Made by a program: the position numbers and the translations under genes. The notes under the pieces are model-generated. The model was given only the letters and a program-made list of their open reading frames with translations. It did no database searches and was not told the DNA's origin. A stretch of DNA of 64,000 nucleotides from Ricordea florida (Eukaryota; Cnidaria; Anthozoa; Corallimorpharia; Ricordeidae): the NCBI GenBank assembly GCA_949710005.1, contig OX453285.1:4593132-4657131 (forward strand). Direction: 5' to 3'. Shown in pieces: positions 1-10,305 of this stretch (position 1 is its first letter; each line of letters begins with the position of its first letter).

Positions 1-882
1 ATTCCATCATAAAATGAATATGACCAGTAAATTAAGGCAAGAGGACTTTTTTGCATTGTTTACTTATTCCATTTATTTCATTTTGTATTCAAATATTTCT
101 GAAAAGATACTTTGTTTATAGTGTATATAATTGCTTGGTTAGTCTTGCACAAGACTCATGAAAAGACAGTTATAAATAAATTCTGTATCGTAAAGGACCA
201 AACCTATTTTTTTTGTTTGTACAGGAATGGTTTCTACTGAAAACATAAGAACCTAATTAAGAACCTACTTTAGCCTAAATTGCCAATAACTACCCCCAAA
301 CGTAAGAACCTGTTTTGCCAAACTTGGAGAAATGTAAGTTCTTACACTCGGGGTTTTACTGTATAGCTGTATTGGATTCACTATGGAGAATTACTACACT
401 GATCTCAGGAGTGAAAGGGTTAAAATAACATTTCTAATGTATAATTATAAATTATTAATTATGTTTTCATTTAAAATTTTGGCATTGTATGGAACCTGTG
501 TCTTTTAAAAACAAAAAACAAAGCATGTTTATAGTAATAATTATATTTATTTCACCTGTAAAACTATTGACGTCTGTTTGATCTTGAAAAGTTTTTTGGA
601 TACATTTCAAGTTCTTTGTAGCAGTTTCGGGACTCACACTCTTAAAATTTAATTAATAATTTACTTTCATTTTTATTAGGTTATAAAGTTGGTAGATGTA
701 CATTACATTTTAACATGCAATTTACAAGAAAAATTATTGATTTCAACATAGTATACCCTTTCCCGTGTAATATGATACAGTAGTATTTGGAATTCAGGTC
801 TTTAGATACATTTAATTCAAATACCTTTGTAGCAGGTACATTGTCATTCTGAAACTAATGTCTTTGATTTCTTGAAATTTAG
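1..882 (+). other. Kv4 intron (left part), no gene seen
   Basis: AT-rich sequence upstream of the first visible Kv4 exon. It ends in a TTTCTTGAAATTTAG acceptor at 868-882. The pore helix and voltage sensor of the channel must lie further left, outside the window. Apart from a short phrase near 403-421 that recurs at 3918-3992, I see no gene or clear element. Confidence 0.6.
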
Positions 883-1045
883 GTATGGTGATATGGTTCC
901 AGAAACAGTTCCTGGAAAAATTGTTGGCAGCCTTTGTTCTCTTAGTGGTGTTCTAGTAATAGCCTTGCCCGTGCCTGTTATTGTTTCTAATTTTAGTCGG
1001 ATATACCTACAGAATCAGAGGGCGGACAAAAGAAAAGCGCACAAG
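883..1045 (+). CDS. Shal: Kv4 exon: filter end, S6
   Basis: 163 nt; the first base completes a Gly codon split across the intron (G|YGDMV), then 54 codons. Encodes the outer filter residues, S6 with PVPVIV, and RADKRKAHK. Acceptor AAATTTAG, donor AAG|GTAATT. This is the most conserved part of the gene in the window. Confidence 0.95.
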
Positions 1046-2540
1046 GTAATTACCATAGGTATATTAATTAGAAAGTGAACCATTAATTGTCATTATTTTA
1101 CAATGATTTGCCGAAGGCAAAGTGATTCTCAGTGAATATTCACCGAGAATTAGTGAGCCTGAGGCGAATAATTTTTTCAGTATAAATACACAGGTGATTA
1201 TTTCAAAAAAGAAAAGAAAAAGCATTTCATCAAAACTTCATCAAAAGCGCGCGAACGACTGGCACCCATTTTGTTCGTTGAGGTGATTATCGGCTGATAA
1301 TCCAAGATAGCGAACCAATCAGAGCACGCGTGATTAGTAACTTTGGTTTTGCTTCCAATCTATTAATAATGATTTAATCACTGATATGATTAATATAAAT
1401 GAATAAGTGACAAATTAGTAAAAAAATTATATTATTAAAAGTTATTATTATCATCAAGAAGTTATTATTATTACGGCATAATTAAGTAGTTCTTTATTCT
1501 GTGTTTTTTTTTTTCATCAGAAAGCTAGAGTCTCTATTTCAAAGACAATGGCTGGTACAGCTTTGGTGTCCCCTCCTGACAAGGACAGCATACCCTTAGT
1601 AAGCTTAAATGACTTTGCCATTTATATCAAATCTGAAATTCAGTATTTTAATATACCAGTATCCAGGTAAAATGCCAGATGGGATCCAGGTGGGATCCCG
1701 CCATTCCCACCTGGGATTAAAAATTAATCCCACCTGGGATCCCGCCATAAAAGCGGGATTTTTATGTCCCACCTGGGATCACAGGTGGGATCCATACATC
1801 CCAGCTGGGATCGCAGGCGGGATCAATTCATCCGACCTGGGATCATTCATTCCTACCCAGGATCGTAAGCAGGATTACTACATGCCATCCGAGATCACAC
1901 ATTCCCACCTGGATCTTTAGTGGGATTTACACATCCCACTCAAGATCTTTTGAAGGATTTATGCTTGCCACCTGGGATCATAGGGATAATTTCACATGTG
2001 ATTTTAGCTGATTCAGTTCTACTTGGAAGTCTGGAATGTAAGAAAATATATTTTTTTTACAGCCATGCAGGTTGGGGGTGTTTGACATCATGTGGTGCAG
2101 TGACATTATGTATATTGCTGTAGTCTGTGTCAGCTGAGGCTGGAGTTCATAATTGTTTCTCCACCAGGTCGATTGCTAACAAAATTCAGGCACCGCACGA
2201 CTCGAAGCTGATATTTTAAACAGGTCGTTTGTACTCACTTTATAAATTTGGGAGACCAAGTTTATAAAGTCCTATGAATTGAAGAATTATTTTGACTTAG
2301 GATGGTCCCTTCCCGCAAAAATTAGTGACAATAATGTATAAGAATTGACAGGAGAAGTTATGCACTGGTCATGTCTGGGAGTTCAGGGGCTAATACTGTT
2401 ACGTTTGTTTCTTTTTAGGGTGCTGGGCTGGAGCTAACACAGATTCCAGTAGGAAATAAAGAGAAAAATTATCTTGATGAACAGCATACGCACTTATTGC
2501 AGTGCCTTGAGAAGGCCACGGTATGTTGAAAGGAATTATA

Positions 2541-2580
<40 letters not shown>

Positions 2581-5244
2581 TAGTATTAGTATTGATAATA
2601 ATAATGATAGTATTAGTATTGATAATAATAATGATACCGGTAATATTAGTATTGATAATAATAATAATTTGATAATAATAATAAGAGTAATAGCAGTAAT
2701 GAAGACATTTATAATGATGGTGATGGTGGTAGTGATAGTGATAGTGATAACGATACTGGTACTGATAATGATAATGGTGATGATTATGATGAGGATGACG
2801 ATGACAATCATAATAATAATAAAAATAATAACTTTATTTTAGTGTCGATGTTGATGTATTTAGGGACGGACCATTAGAAAAGTGATGGGGGGGGGTGGGG
2901 AATTTTCAGCTTGCACGAATTTTTTTTTCGCTCATTGCTTGTGCAGGAATTTTTTTTCAGGTGAACCCCTCTGCACGAATTTTTTTTACTACGTGTGAAA
3001 AAGTCTCAATTAGACCTTCATTCGGCATGAATTTTTTTTTTACCTTCTTCTTTGCATGAATTTTTTTCTTGGCATTTTCCCTTGCATGAATATTTTTTTG
3101 GTTTCTTCCCCCCCCCCCCCCCCAAAAATCACTTTTCTAATGGTCCGTCCCTTAGCACTGTTGTGCTCATTTTAAAGGGCGCTGTAAATAGAGAAACAAA
3201 GATGGTTAATGGATTTAAACTTTGTGAAGAATCTCTACTCGTGGGAGGCAGAGTAGCTGGTTATTTAGCGTGATCTAGGATTTGAAACTGGCGATGGCTG
3301 TGTTACAATCCCGAGTTATTACCTCCGCCAAGGAGGTTATGTTTTCACGCCTGTCTGTTTGTTTGTCTGTTTGTTTGTCTGTCTGTTAATCGTTTTACGC
3401 AAAAACTAATCAACGGATTTGCACCAAATTTGGCGGAAAAGTCGCAAATATACCCAGGATCAATCGATTAAAATTTGGAATTTATCCGGATTTAACTCCG
3501 GATCTCAGATCCAGATGAGTGTAATATCAGGTGTACATATGTGGTGGGGCGGAGGTATGCGCTCTACCGAGTGCCCTTCTAGTTACTTTTGTTTTTGATT
3601 ATAAGTATTGACGCGACTATTTACATTTGTGTGGGGCAGCTGCATGTTTTGAATTTCCTTTCTCTATTATTCTTTTATTATTTTGTCCTTTCTTGTTTTC
3701 CTTTAATTTTTTTTTAAAACTGAATTAAAAAATAAAGGCACACAAATTGGAACTGAAGGCTTAAACGATAAAACAACTCGAAACTGGTTTGAATCGTGGA
3801 GTGAAGAGGTTAGAAGTTATCTGAATTATAACTGTACTAAGTGAATCTACGGGTTTTACTCTAACGGTGAATAAGTTAAAAGATAGAACCACATTCTTGA
3901 ACTTAAACCTTGACTCTGAGAGTGAAAGGGTTAAAAGTTAGAACCACATTGTATGACTCAAGGCTTGACTCTGGGAGTGAAAGGGTTACAAGTTAGAACC
4001 ACATTGTATGACTCAAGGTTTGACTCTGAGAATGAAAAACCAAATTGTTTTACTCAAGTATTGTAAGGATAGTTTCTAAAGAAACTGATGCTGCGTCGGT
4101 GGGAAATTGGGACAATCAAACAAATTGATAAAGTACGTTATACCACCGTAAGGTAAAAGGGAGTTGCTGGGAGGTAGTGGTATAACTTACTTTATCAATT
4201 CGTTTGATTATCCTAATTTCTTGTGTTTGACTCAAAGTTTGACTCTGGCAGTAAAAAATCACGTTGTTCTTCTGAATGTTTAGTACCGAAAGTTGAAGGG
4301 TTAAAAGGTAGAACGCACCATATTCAGGGCTAAAAATTAACTCCAGTGATTGGTGGCCAGTCGGGCCAGTTACCTTGAATTCTTAGTGGCCCATCCCAAA
4401 ATAAAGTAGCCCTCGATTTGTTTTTTTTTTTTTCAGAGTCACATGGCAATCACAAAATCAAAATGGCGTCTTTATGTTGTGAACGTGGATCGCTAGTGAA
4501 ATCACTGTTAAAACGGCTCGGAAATTCCGCTTCAGAATTAAAAATTCAGTAGTAAACTACATGTTGAGTTTTATTTTTAACTTTGTACTTCGCATAATTT
4601 ACATTGCAACTTTTCGAAATTCTGTAGCATAGTCGCACATCGGGCGTTCAAACCTTAACTTTTGGTAGCCCTGGTCAGTTTTAAGTCGCTACTGGCGACC
4701 GTGCGACCGCCAATTTTTAGCCCTGCATATTACATTCATCTAGGTTTGACTTCGGGTGCCATGTAAGGCCGTTGTAATCTTCGCCTTTTTTCCGTAGGCA
4801 CGTCAGTTTAAAGAGATGGAGTACTCATACAATGGCGAACCCATCCGACAAGCTGCGAAGGCGGCCTCCCCGATCTGCACACCTTCGGGCTCTCCGATCT
4901 CGTCGTCGGTTTCTCTCGCCGCCGTGTGTGACAATGCGTGCTACAATCGGAACAGTTACACAGGCAAGTGTATGAAGCGAACAAGATCGCTATCCGAACC
5001 GGCGCACACACACGAGAACGCGTTCTTGCCAGATCACTTGGAGATGAACGACATAAAACCGTTGAAATCAAAGGCGAACGCGAAGCCGCATAACGACAAG
5101 CAATCGAACAACATAACAACATCCGCCATTGTTACCATGCCCGATTTTGAAACGGTGGCAGTTCCGAATAACATTCACGAAAGCGCCGGAAACCGTCGGT
5201 ACGAGAATTGTAATGACCGGCGAGGATCCCATACGGTTATCTAA
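883..5244 (+). CDS. Shal: Shal-type (Kv4) voltage-gated K+ channel, 3' part of gene
   Basis: Four coding exons (883-1045, 1521-1598, 2419-2520, 4798-5244) join in frame with GT-AG borders and end at TAA 5242-5244. The product is the C-terminal ~263 residues of a Kv4 alpha subunit, a plasma-membrane tetrameric channel that carries A-type K+ current in excitable cells. The visible part starts inside the selectivity filter ([12 protein letters not shown]), runs through S6 ([20 protein letters not shown], with the PVPV hinge of Shaker-type channels), then the [11 protein letters not shown] linker and cytoplasmic tail. [14 protein letters not shown] matches the Shal dileucine segment known from Kv4.2 (HHHLLHCLEKTT). 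N-terminal T1 domain and S1-S5 lie left of the window. Paralogue number cannot be told. Confidence 0.93.
1100..1335. repeat. Foldback element family A, copy 1
   Basis: In a Kv4 intron. Begins CAATGATTTGCCGAAGGC and carries the paired phrases GTGATTCTC/GAGAATTAGTGA and GGTGATTATCGGCTGATAATC, ending near an AACCAATCAGAGCACGCG phrase. The same sequence recurs at 22255-22556 and 26608-26865, so it is a dispersed element rather than channel-specific regulation. Confidence 0.75.
1521..1598 (+). CDS. Shal: Kv4 exon: proximal C-tail
   Basis: 78 nt, 26 codons, phase 0 to 0: [20 protein letters not shown] and following. Acceptor TTTTTCATCAG, donor TTA|GTAAGC. It corresponds to the basic segment (KARLARIR in vertebrate Kv4) directly after RADKRKAxK, but is shorter and more Ser/Thr-rich. 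Confidence 0.88.
1675..1985. repeat. Degenerate GGTGGGATC word array
   Basis: About 300 bp made of variants of CCCACCTGGGATC and its reverse complement GATCCCAGGTGGG, in both orientations at roughly 30-bp spacing, decaying rightwards. It sits in the Kv4 intron just after exon 1521-1598. Open frames here are low-complexity and not genes. Confidence 0.8.
2419..2520 (+). CDS. Shal: Kv4 exon: dileucine targeting motif
   Basis: 102 nt, 34 codons, phase 0 to 0, acceptor CTTTTTAG, donor ACG|GTATGT. Encodes [19 protein letters not shown] then [15 protein letters not shown]. The latter aligns with the 16-residue dileucine motif that directs Kv4.2 to dendrites in mammals; function in a cnidarian is inference. 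Confidence 0.92.
2545..2830. repeat. AAT/GAT trinucleotide microsatellite
   Basis: Nearly 290 bp of AAT, GAT and GTGAT variants beginning 25 bp after the Kv4 donor at 2521. Long poly-Asn and poly-Ile/Leu frames on both strands are artefacts of the repeat. Confidence 0.95.
2863..3151. mobile_element. TTA-flanked MITE family B, copy 1
   Basis: Terminal inverted repeats GGGACGGACCATTAGAAAAG / CTTTTCTAATGGTCCGTCCC enclose a G-run, T-rich phrases (TTGCACGAATTTTTTTT) and a C-run. TTA is duplicated on both sides (2860-2862, 3152-3154). A 3-bp TTA/TWA duplication is typical of PIF/Harbinger-type elements. No coding capacity. Confidence 0.9.
3321..3584. mobile_element. ACCTCCGCC/GCGGAGGT dispersed element
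   Basis: Starts ACCTCCGCCAAGGAGGTTAT, has a TGTCTGTTTG run and GGATTTGCACCAAATTTGGC, and ends GGCGGAGGTATGCGC...CCTTCTAGTT. I recall very similar sequences as a short repeat dispersed in many marine animals; that is memory, not a search. No coding capacity. Confidence 0.65.
3895..4075. repeat. Short tandem repeat, ~56-bp unit
   Basis: Three to four decayed copies of GACTCTGAGAGTGAAAGGG followed by AGTTAGAACCACATTGTATG. Located in the last Kv4 intron. A related phrase is at 403-421. Confidence 0.6.
4103..4221. repeat. Foldback repeat (ATTGATAAAGTA / TATACCACC)
   Basis: Left arm GACAATCAAACAAATTGATA...GTTATACCACC; right arm GGTATAACTTACTTTATCAATTCGTTTGAT. Related sequence occurs at 32235-32300 and 62045-62175, the latter with the phrase CTGACGTTTCGAGCGTTAGC beside the arm. 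Confidence 0.7.
4798..5244 (+). CDS. Shal: Kv4 terminal exon
   Basis: 447 nt to the TAA stop, phase 0, acceptor TTTTTTCCGTAG. Encodes [20 protein letters not shown] then a Ser/Pro/Thr-rich distal tail ([20 protein letters not shown]) ending SHTVI. Local GC is higher than in the flanking introns, as expected of coding sequence. The C-terminal four residues HTVI could act as a PDZ ligand (X-S/T-X-hydrophobic); that is inference. Confidence 0.9.
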   Translation, partial: ARQFKEMEYSYNGEPIRQAAKAASPICTPSGSPISSSVSLAAVCDNACYNRNSYTGKCMKRTRSLSEPAHTHENAFLPDHLEMNDIKPLKSKANAKPHNDKQSNNITTSAIVTMPDFETVAVPNNIHESAGNRRYENCNDRRGSHTVI

Positions 5245-5274
5245 GGACTCCCTCGGGTTTTCCGCAGTGCTAAG

Positions 5275-5280
5275 AATAAA
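5275..5280 (+). promoter_or_regulatory. Candidate polyadenylation signal for Kv4
   Basis: AATAAA 31 bp after the stop codon. It would give a very short 3' UTR, so a more distal site may be the real one. Confidence 0.3.
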
Positions 5281-5799
5281 CTGAAATAGAAGAGCTACGT
5301 ATGTATATGAAAATTCAGAGGAAAATTAATGTTCCAGAAAAGGTAAATTATTTCGTATCTCGAAACCGTCGCCGGCTAGACGTTTCTAAAATAAGTTAGT
5401 TGGTTCAAATCGCAAAAAAAAAAAAAAAAATCGGCCAGTTTGGGCATTTAACTTATTCAGAGATCTACAACTATTTGTAATCGGAAGTCGATAAAATTTT
5501 GGAAGGAGTTAGGAAAGCGTTTTTCTATGTGAACGCAATTTGTTATTCAAAATGGCGACAGACTTAGCGATTCTCTAACATGGCGGATCAATGAAGACAG
5601 AGAAGCAACTTTTGTGAACTTTTCTCTCAGAGTTATTTTAAGTCGTAAGAGGATGATTATGCTCTTCACAAGATGTGGACATTGCGCTTCGGTGCGTAAA
5701 ATATTATTTATTAAAGAGATCAAAGACTAAAAGAAGAGGAAACGGGGAGCAAATGAGGTGGATTTCTTCGAAAACTGTTAGGAGAAGCAATGTCGAAGC

Positions 5800-6035
5800 C
5801 ACGCCAAGAAGCGCACGTGGTCGCACGTGGTCACACGTGCTAGGAAAATGGGTGGCCACGCCCTTGAATCTGGGATGCGAGAGTGTACCCTGAGAAATGG
5901 AAAGTTATATTGTAGGAATAAAGAAACGGGACTTCCGTTAGTGCAGTGGAAATATTTGAGAACAGCAACGTCGATGCAATGGTAAGGGCACACGTGGTCG
6001 CACGTGCAAGGCAATTTAGTGGCCACGCCCTAGAC
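5800..6035. repeat. Two diverged copies of a CACGTG-rich block
   Basis: 5813-5866 and 5985-6029 share GCACGTGGTCGCACGTG and GGTGGCCACGCCC. Together they hold five CACGTG palindromes. The block lies 0.6-0.8 kb past the Kv4 stop and may be a repeat or an E-box cluster. Confidence 0.5.
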
Positions 6036-6479
6036 CGTGAGATGCTTACGTTGACGAAACTGTAGTCTCAGGAATGGATTGTCCTATGGATTGGAATTGT
6101 ACGGAAACAGAAATTCCAGGAGTGACGTGGCATCGTATTCAAAGAGTTGTTGGATAAACTCTGTACGCGCCACAAAGGCGAGGAGAAGCATGCAAAATCT
6201 GGTTTTCCCACTAGCTCGTCAACGGAAATGCCAGTTCTTGACGCTATTGGTCGTGTTAGCTGCTTAGTCAAACAAGCATCCTCTGTGACACTGATTCCTG
6301 CCTCGACGAAGTGGACGCGCCCGCAATTACTGTCAGAAAGGTTGCTGGGCAACTTGCTGACGTGCCGACGTTCGGTGCGCTCGTGCTATTTCCTGATTGG
6401 AGATCAGGGATCGGTTCTCCTCGTATTTTGTGAAGGAGATAAACCGAGAACGTCGCTGGTCCACTGTTGACTGTTTGGA

Positions 6480-7966
6480 CTGTGATGTGTGGAACTTGTT
6501 GCCTTCAGGTACTCATTAATTGCGATATCGCATTAGTTTTGGCGATTTGCACTCGAAAGCAGCTTGTGCTTAACTTTTTTCTTACTAGCTAGAGACATAC
6601 TGAAATGATAGTTCAGTGTTAAAATGAAATTCCAAACCAAACTGGGCACTAGCTCCTTAACCAATTAATTTGCTCAACATAAAGCATGACAGCCAATCAG
6701 AATCTGTTCTGTGTTCTTGCAACCAGCGCCAAACTCGGGAAAATACGTATGACTGGATCCTGATGTTCCACCCGATTTGGCTAAAAAGGAATCAATCTGA
6801 TTGGTTAAATTCGGCGTCAAAGGTAGCTAATAGAAGGCCAGAAGAAAACGATTATACGGTCAGTTTGTATGATAGGTAAAAAGTTTATATCCTATCAGCT
6901 ACAGCGAAGATTGTGTTGAACGAACGTGTGTTGCGTGATACTTGTGCACTCTCTGAGAGGAAAGACCTATTACGTCATGAATATCATTGGCCAATGGTAG
7001 GTGCTGTTATATTCCATGGTATTTCATCACAGCCCATGCGCTGAAATATAACCTCTCTTGCTATTGGCTATATCGTTCTATGAAGTGTCAGGGTCGCAGC
7101 TATCACGGAGGTCTCACGCATCTCGCTACAAACGTGCGATATGGCAGTTGTGCTTAGGATTAGTAGGAAGTTTCTCATTACTATTCCTTGAGCAATTCCC
7201 ATAAGGTAGGCTGGGAGAATTCTCTCAGTAATCGCGGCCCATAGTTACAAGATTGTAAGGAGAATTTCACTGGTGATGTCTTGAAGGTTCAAAGGCTAAT
7301 TCGTACATTATTCAGACTAGGATTCCTTCTTGAAATATGTGCTGGACAAAATTATTTAAATTTATCTGAGAAGACGAATGAATTGCGAATGTAATTTATA
7401 CAAATGTATGTAGATAAATGGCAGTACTCATTGCATTAAGCCACTCGGCTATAAACCTACTGCATGCTGCCCGAACGAGTGTTTGAAAAATTAATATGGG
7501 TTCTTCTGTAGCCTCCTTCACAACCGTTATGTCACTCGTCACGGTAACGCTTTTCACGCACCAAGTAGAGGTGCGTTGCGTGACGAGACAGAAAACGGCA
7601 GTGATGGAGATAAGCAGCAACTTCGTAAGAGATTAATTTGCTGTTTAGTGTTGTTGAGGTTATTTAAAGGCTTTATATTCTTCTTTGTTTTAGTATTTAC
7701 CCATTTAATTTGCAGAGGTGATCAGAATTGAACTGTACCTTAACAAATCAGTTTTACATTGTCAGGGGAAGAGAAAGAGCATTGCCAGATCAAGGCTGAT
7801 GAATTGATGTAGCACCATATTCTCTAAACCAGATACAATTACTATTCACATCTTGGGGTTGAAAGTATAAGGCAAAAGGCGGCTTCGTTGTTTTATTAAA
7901 CTTTTAGTCTGTTTTATCGCTGCCAAGAAATTAAACCGCTCATTATTGGTCACAGGTTAGAACCAC
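6480..7966. other. Intergenic, nothing recognised
   Basis: No supported gene on either strand. Small frames lack conserved motifs, splice structure or coding-like composition. Two CAAT-like ATTGGCTA/TAGCCAAT phrases occur near 6830-7070. Confidence 0.4.
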
Positions 7967-8110
7967 ACTTTATAGTAAAACAAATCTTACCACAGTACAG
8001 TTCTATTCAATAGCTTTCCGTAGAATGGTCACACTGCATGGTTTGATCCAATAGTAAAAACGTTGGAATCATATTGTATACTAACACAAACAGAATTTAA
8101 GTACAGTGCT
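7967..8110 (-). repeat. 106-bp satellite, single diverged unit
   Basis: Reverse-strand copy of the 46440-48615 monomer: GTTAGAACCACACTTTATAG, CACAGTACAG, and GGTCACACTGCATGGTTTGA are all present. Diverged and isolated. Confidence 0.75.
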
Positions 8111-8361
8111 GTTTCGTGGCTTGCGTGCTATGTTGCGTGTTGCGTGTTCAGAGACCTACTCCGTTACAAAATAAGTTACTAAATCCGTAAAGTGTGGCCA
8201 AGCCATGCAGCTATCTTTTCCCTAGGAGCGGTTGAATTTTAATTTATTACGTGGCAGAATTTTTATTACGAAATTCAAATCTTTTTACTTTGGTTCTGTA
8301 GGGAGTGTAAAAGGAACTTTTGTTCTCGTAAATCATTTAATTTTACGCGGTTACCAACATA

Positions 8362-8662
8362 GCTATCTCCAGGATCCCATCACCAAGAGTATGTGTTTAG
8401 CGGCGTCCCAGCACAGTAGCAGATGTGGGTATTTTTAGAACTCATATTTCCCCCAGAAAAATTTTCGCACGCTCAGTCGCTATCATCCGCCAACATCAGA
8501 AATTAACATGTATGAAGCGCAATTTGATTGGTCGTTGTAATAAGATTATTTGTTTTCTTTGCCGCGAAGTAGAAGTTAAAAATAGCACCATCTACTACTG
8601 TGCCGGGGCAAACGGCTAATATGGGAGAAGAACGCTCCTGGTCATGGGCCCCTGCTATTTCC
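8362..8662. mobile_element. Dispersed element family C, copy 1
   Basis: Begins AGGATCCCATCACC and ends GGAACGCTCCTGGTCA-like. A second copy lies at 35139-35455 with the same inner phrases (CGGCGTCCCAGCACAGTAGC, TTGATTGGTCGTTGTAATAA). Short ~300-bp length without coding capacity suggests a non-autonomous DNA element. Confidence 0.7.
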
Positions 8663-8731
8663 TGATGCCTAAAACGACGAGCATTCATTGTAAATAAGAG
8701 TTGATCCCTTTTTTCCATAGCCCAAAACGTC

Positions 8732-8834
8732 GGTAGGTACGTGGTGTAAGCATCATATAGTGGTTCCCCGTTAGTGAATATATGGCAACATTGCTCTCCA
8801 TAGCCATACACGATGCTTACACCACGTACCTACC
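8732..8834. mobile_element. 103-bp hairpin MITE family D, copy 1
   Basis: GGTAGGTACGTGGTGTAAGC at the left and its exact inverse GCTTACACCACGTACCTACC at the right. Flanked by a perfect 8-bp duplication AAAACGTC (8724-8731 and 8835-8842). Lacks one base in the loop (GGCAACATT) relative to the other copies. 8-bp duplications suit hAT- or P-like transposases. Confidence 0.95.
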
Positions 8835-8918
8835 AAAACGTCATTCATTACCGCTGGGCAAGGAGTAGCATGAGTTTGTTGGGAGTACTCCTTGAACCGT
8901 GGGCTCAGAACCATGGAA

Positions 8919-9436
8919 CGAGGATTACCCTTATTTTATGGGGATCGTAATTTCGCAATATAGAAGGGAAATATTTCGCGGGACTTAAATTTCGCGATTC
9001 GTCCAAAAATGCACCATCAGGGAACTTAATTTCGTGAAAATTGTCAAAGCACTGAACTTCATAAACAAATAGTCTGAAAATTGGCGCTGCTGCTTTTAAT
9101 TTTCGGTGGCATAGTTTCCATTACACTGAACAAAACCATAAATTTAGAATAAGAAAAGAAACTGTGCACAGTTTGACATGTTCCTTTGCAAAAGAGGAGA
9201 GCTATACAAGAACACTACATGACACCGTCGAGTTGCGCATACAGATGAAGGTCATTGCCCACTTCTTCAAATGGGTTCTTGAAGGAGTCCGAATTGATGA
9301 AAAAAATTTTATGCCAGGGTATGAAATTTCCCGTGGTCAATTTTCGCGAGACGTTTTCGCACGACCTCAGATTCGCGTTTTTTTGAAAATCGTGAAATTT
9401 TAAGTTCCGCAAAAATACGTAGAAATAAGGTTATCT
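8919..9436. mobile_element. AATTTCGCG-word MITE
   Basis: Ends GAGGATTACCCTTATTT and GAAATAAGGTTATCTC are imperfect inverted repeats. The interior repeats TTAAATTTCGCGATT / AATTTTCGCGAGA words. No gene. Confidence 0.6.
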
Positions 9437-10063
9437 CTTATTGGTGATCATTTTGTTATGGTCACATGAACTTGTTTCATTACTTGCCGTTCTTTATATC
9501 AGGAGAAGAAAGGGTAGACGTAAGACTGATAGAGGTAACGTGTCTTCTCAGATCAACTCTTAGTTTAAGTTGAGGTTATCGTTTTTATTTTCTGTTAATA
9601 CGCCGTTCAGTTTAAAAGAGAATGACAAAGAACGTGTTTTCTAAGGTGCGTTTTGCCAAGTGAAAGTGAACAATTCTGGTTTATTTAATTATATTTATGT
9701 TTCGTCGGTTGTGTAATATTTATTAATTATTAAACAACAGCAGCCGAACAGAAGGTTTCGTGACAACAATAAAAAAGAAAACTGCAAGTTACAGCGGTTC
9801 AGTGTACATCTCTGCTTCCGAGTGGTGTAGTTTTTATATTTTGTTTTTTATTTTTCCATCAAATATGGCGGTTGCAGACGTTGCCAGGTGACCGTATATG
9901 CAACCGCTGACACTGGTAAATCGAAGGGACCGTACAACCGACGTGACTTTTACATGAAATGGGTAACCCCCTTCCATTTGTTGGAGGGTGTGTTTGTTTG
10001 TTTATGGGGTTCTCTCTTATATGTGCTGTAAAGGTACTTGCCGCAGCTAGGGGTGTTGGCTTG

Positions 10064-10305
10064 CAGGGTCGTAACGAGGTATATTTTTTGGTAGCTGATA
10101 GGAGCCCATAATGGGCTCCTGTAGCTGATCCCATTTTTTTTACCCAGAATTTTGATCCCTGATCCCAGAAGCGATCAGAATTCTGATCCCTGATCCCTGA
10201 TTCCATGAAAAACACCGCTGATCCCGATCCCACGGGCTGTGATCCCTGATCCCACCCCTTTGCAGGCCTTTGATCCCTGATCCCACATACCTCGTTACGA
10301 CCCTG
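10064..10305. mobile_element. CAGGG...CCCTG element with TGATCCC array
   Basis: Perfect 19-bp terminal inverted repeats CAGGGTCGTAACGAGGTAT / ATACCTCGTTACGACCCTG; direct duplication TGGCTTG at 10057-10063 and 10306-10312. The interior is a same-sense array of TGATCCCTGATCCC words. CAGGG termini suit hAT-type elements. Confidence 0.85.

Noticed and set aside
872..882. Kv4 exon starting at 872
   Set aside because: The upstream codons are intron; the AG at 881-882 and the split Gly codon of GYGD fix the exon start at 883.
6068..6470. Plus-strand 107-codon frame and minus-strand 94-codon frame downstream of Kv4
   Set aside because: No recognisable domain, no consistent splice partners; the two overlap antisense and sit beside repeat blocks.
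8503..8811. Minus-strand 102-codon frame, and similar frames at 52475-52733
   Set aside because: They run through family C and the 103-bp family D element; the shared peptide (HIFTNGEPLYDAYTTYLP) is translated MITE.
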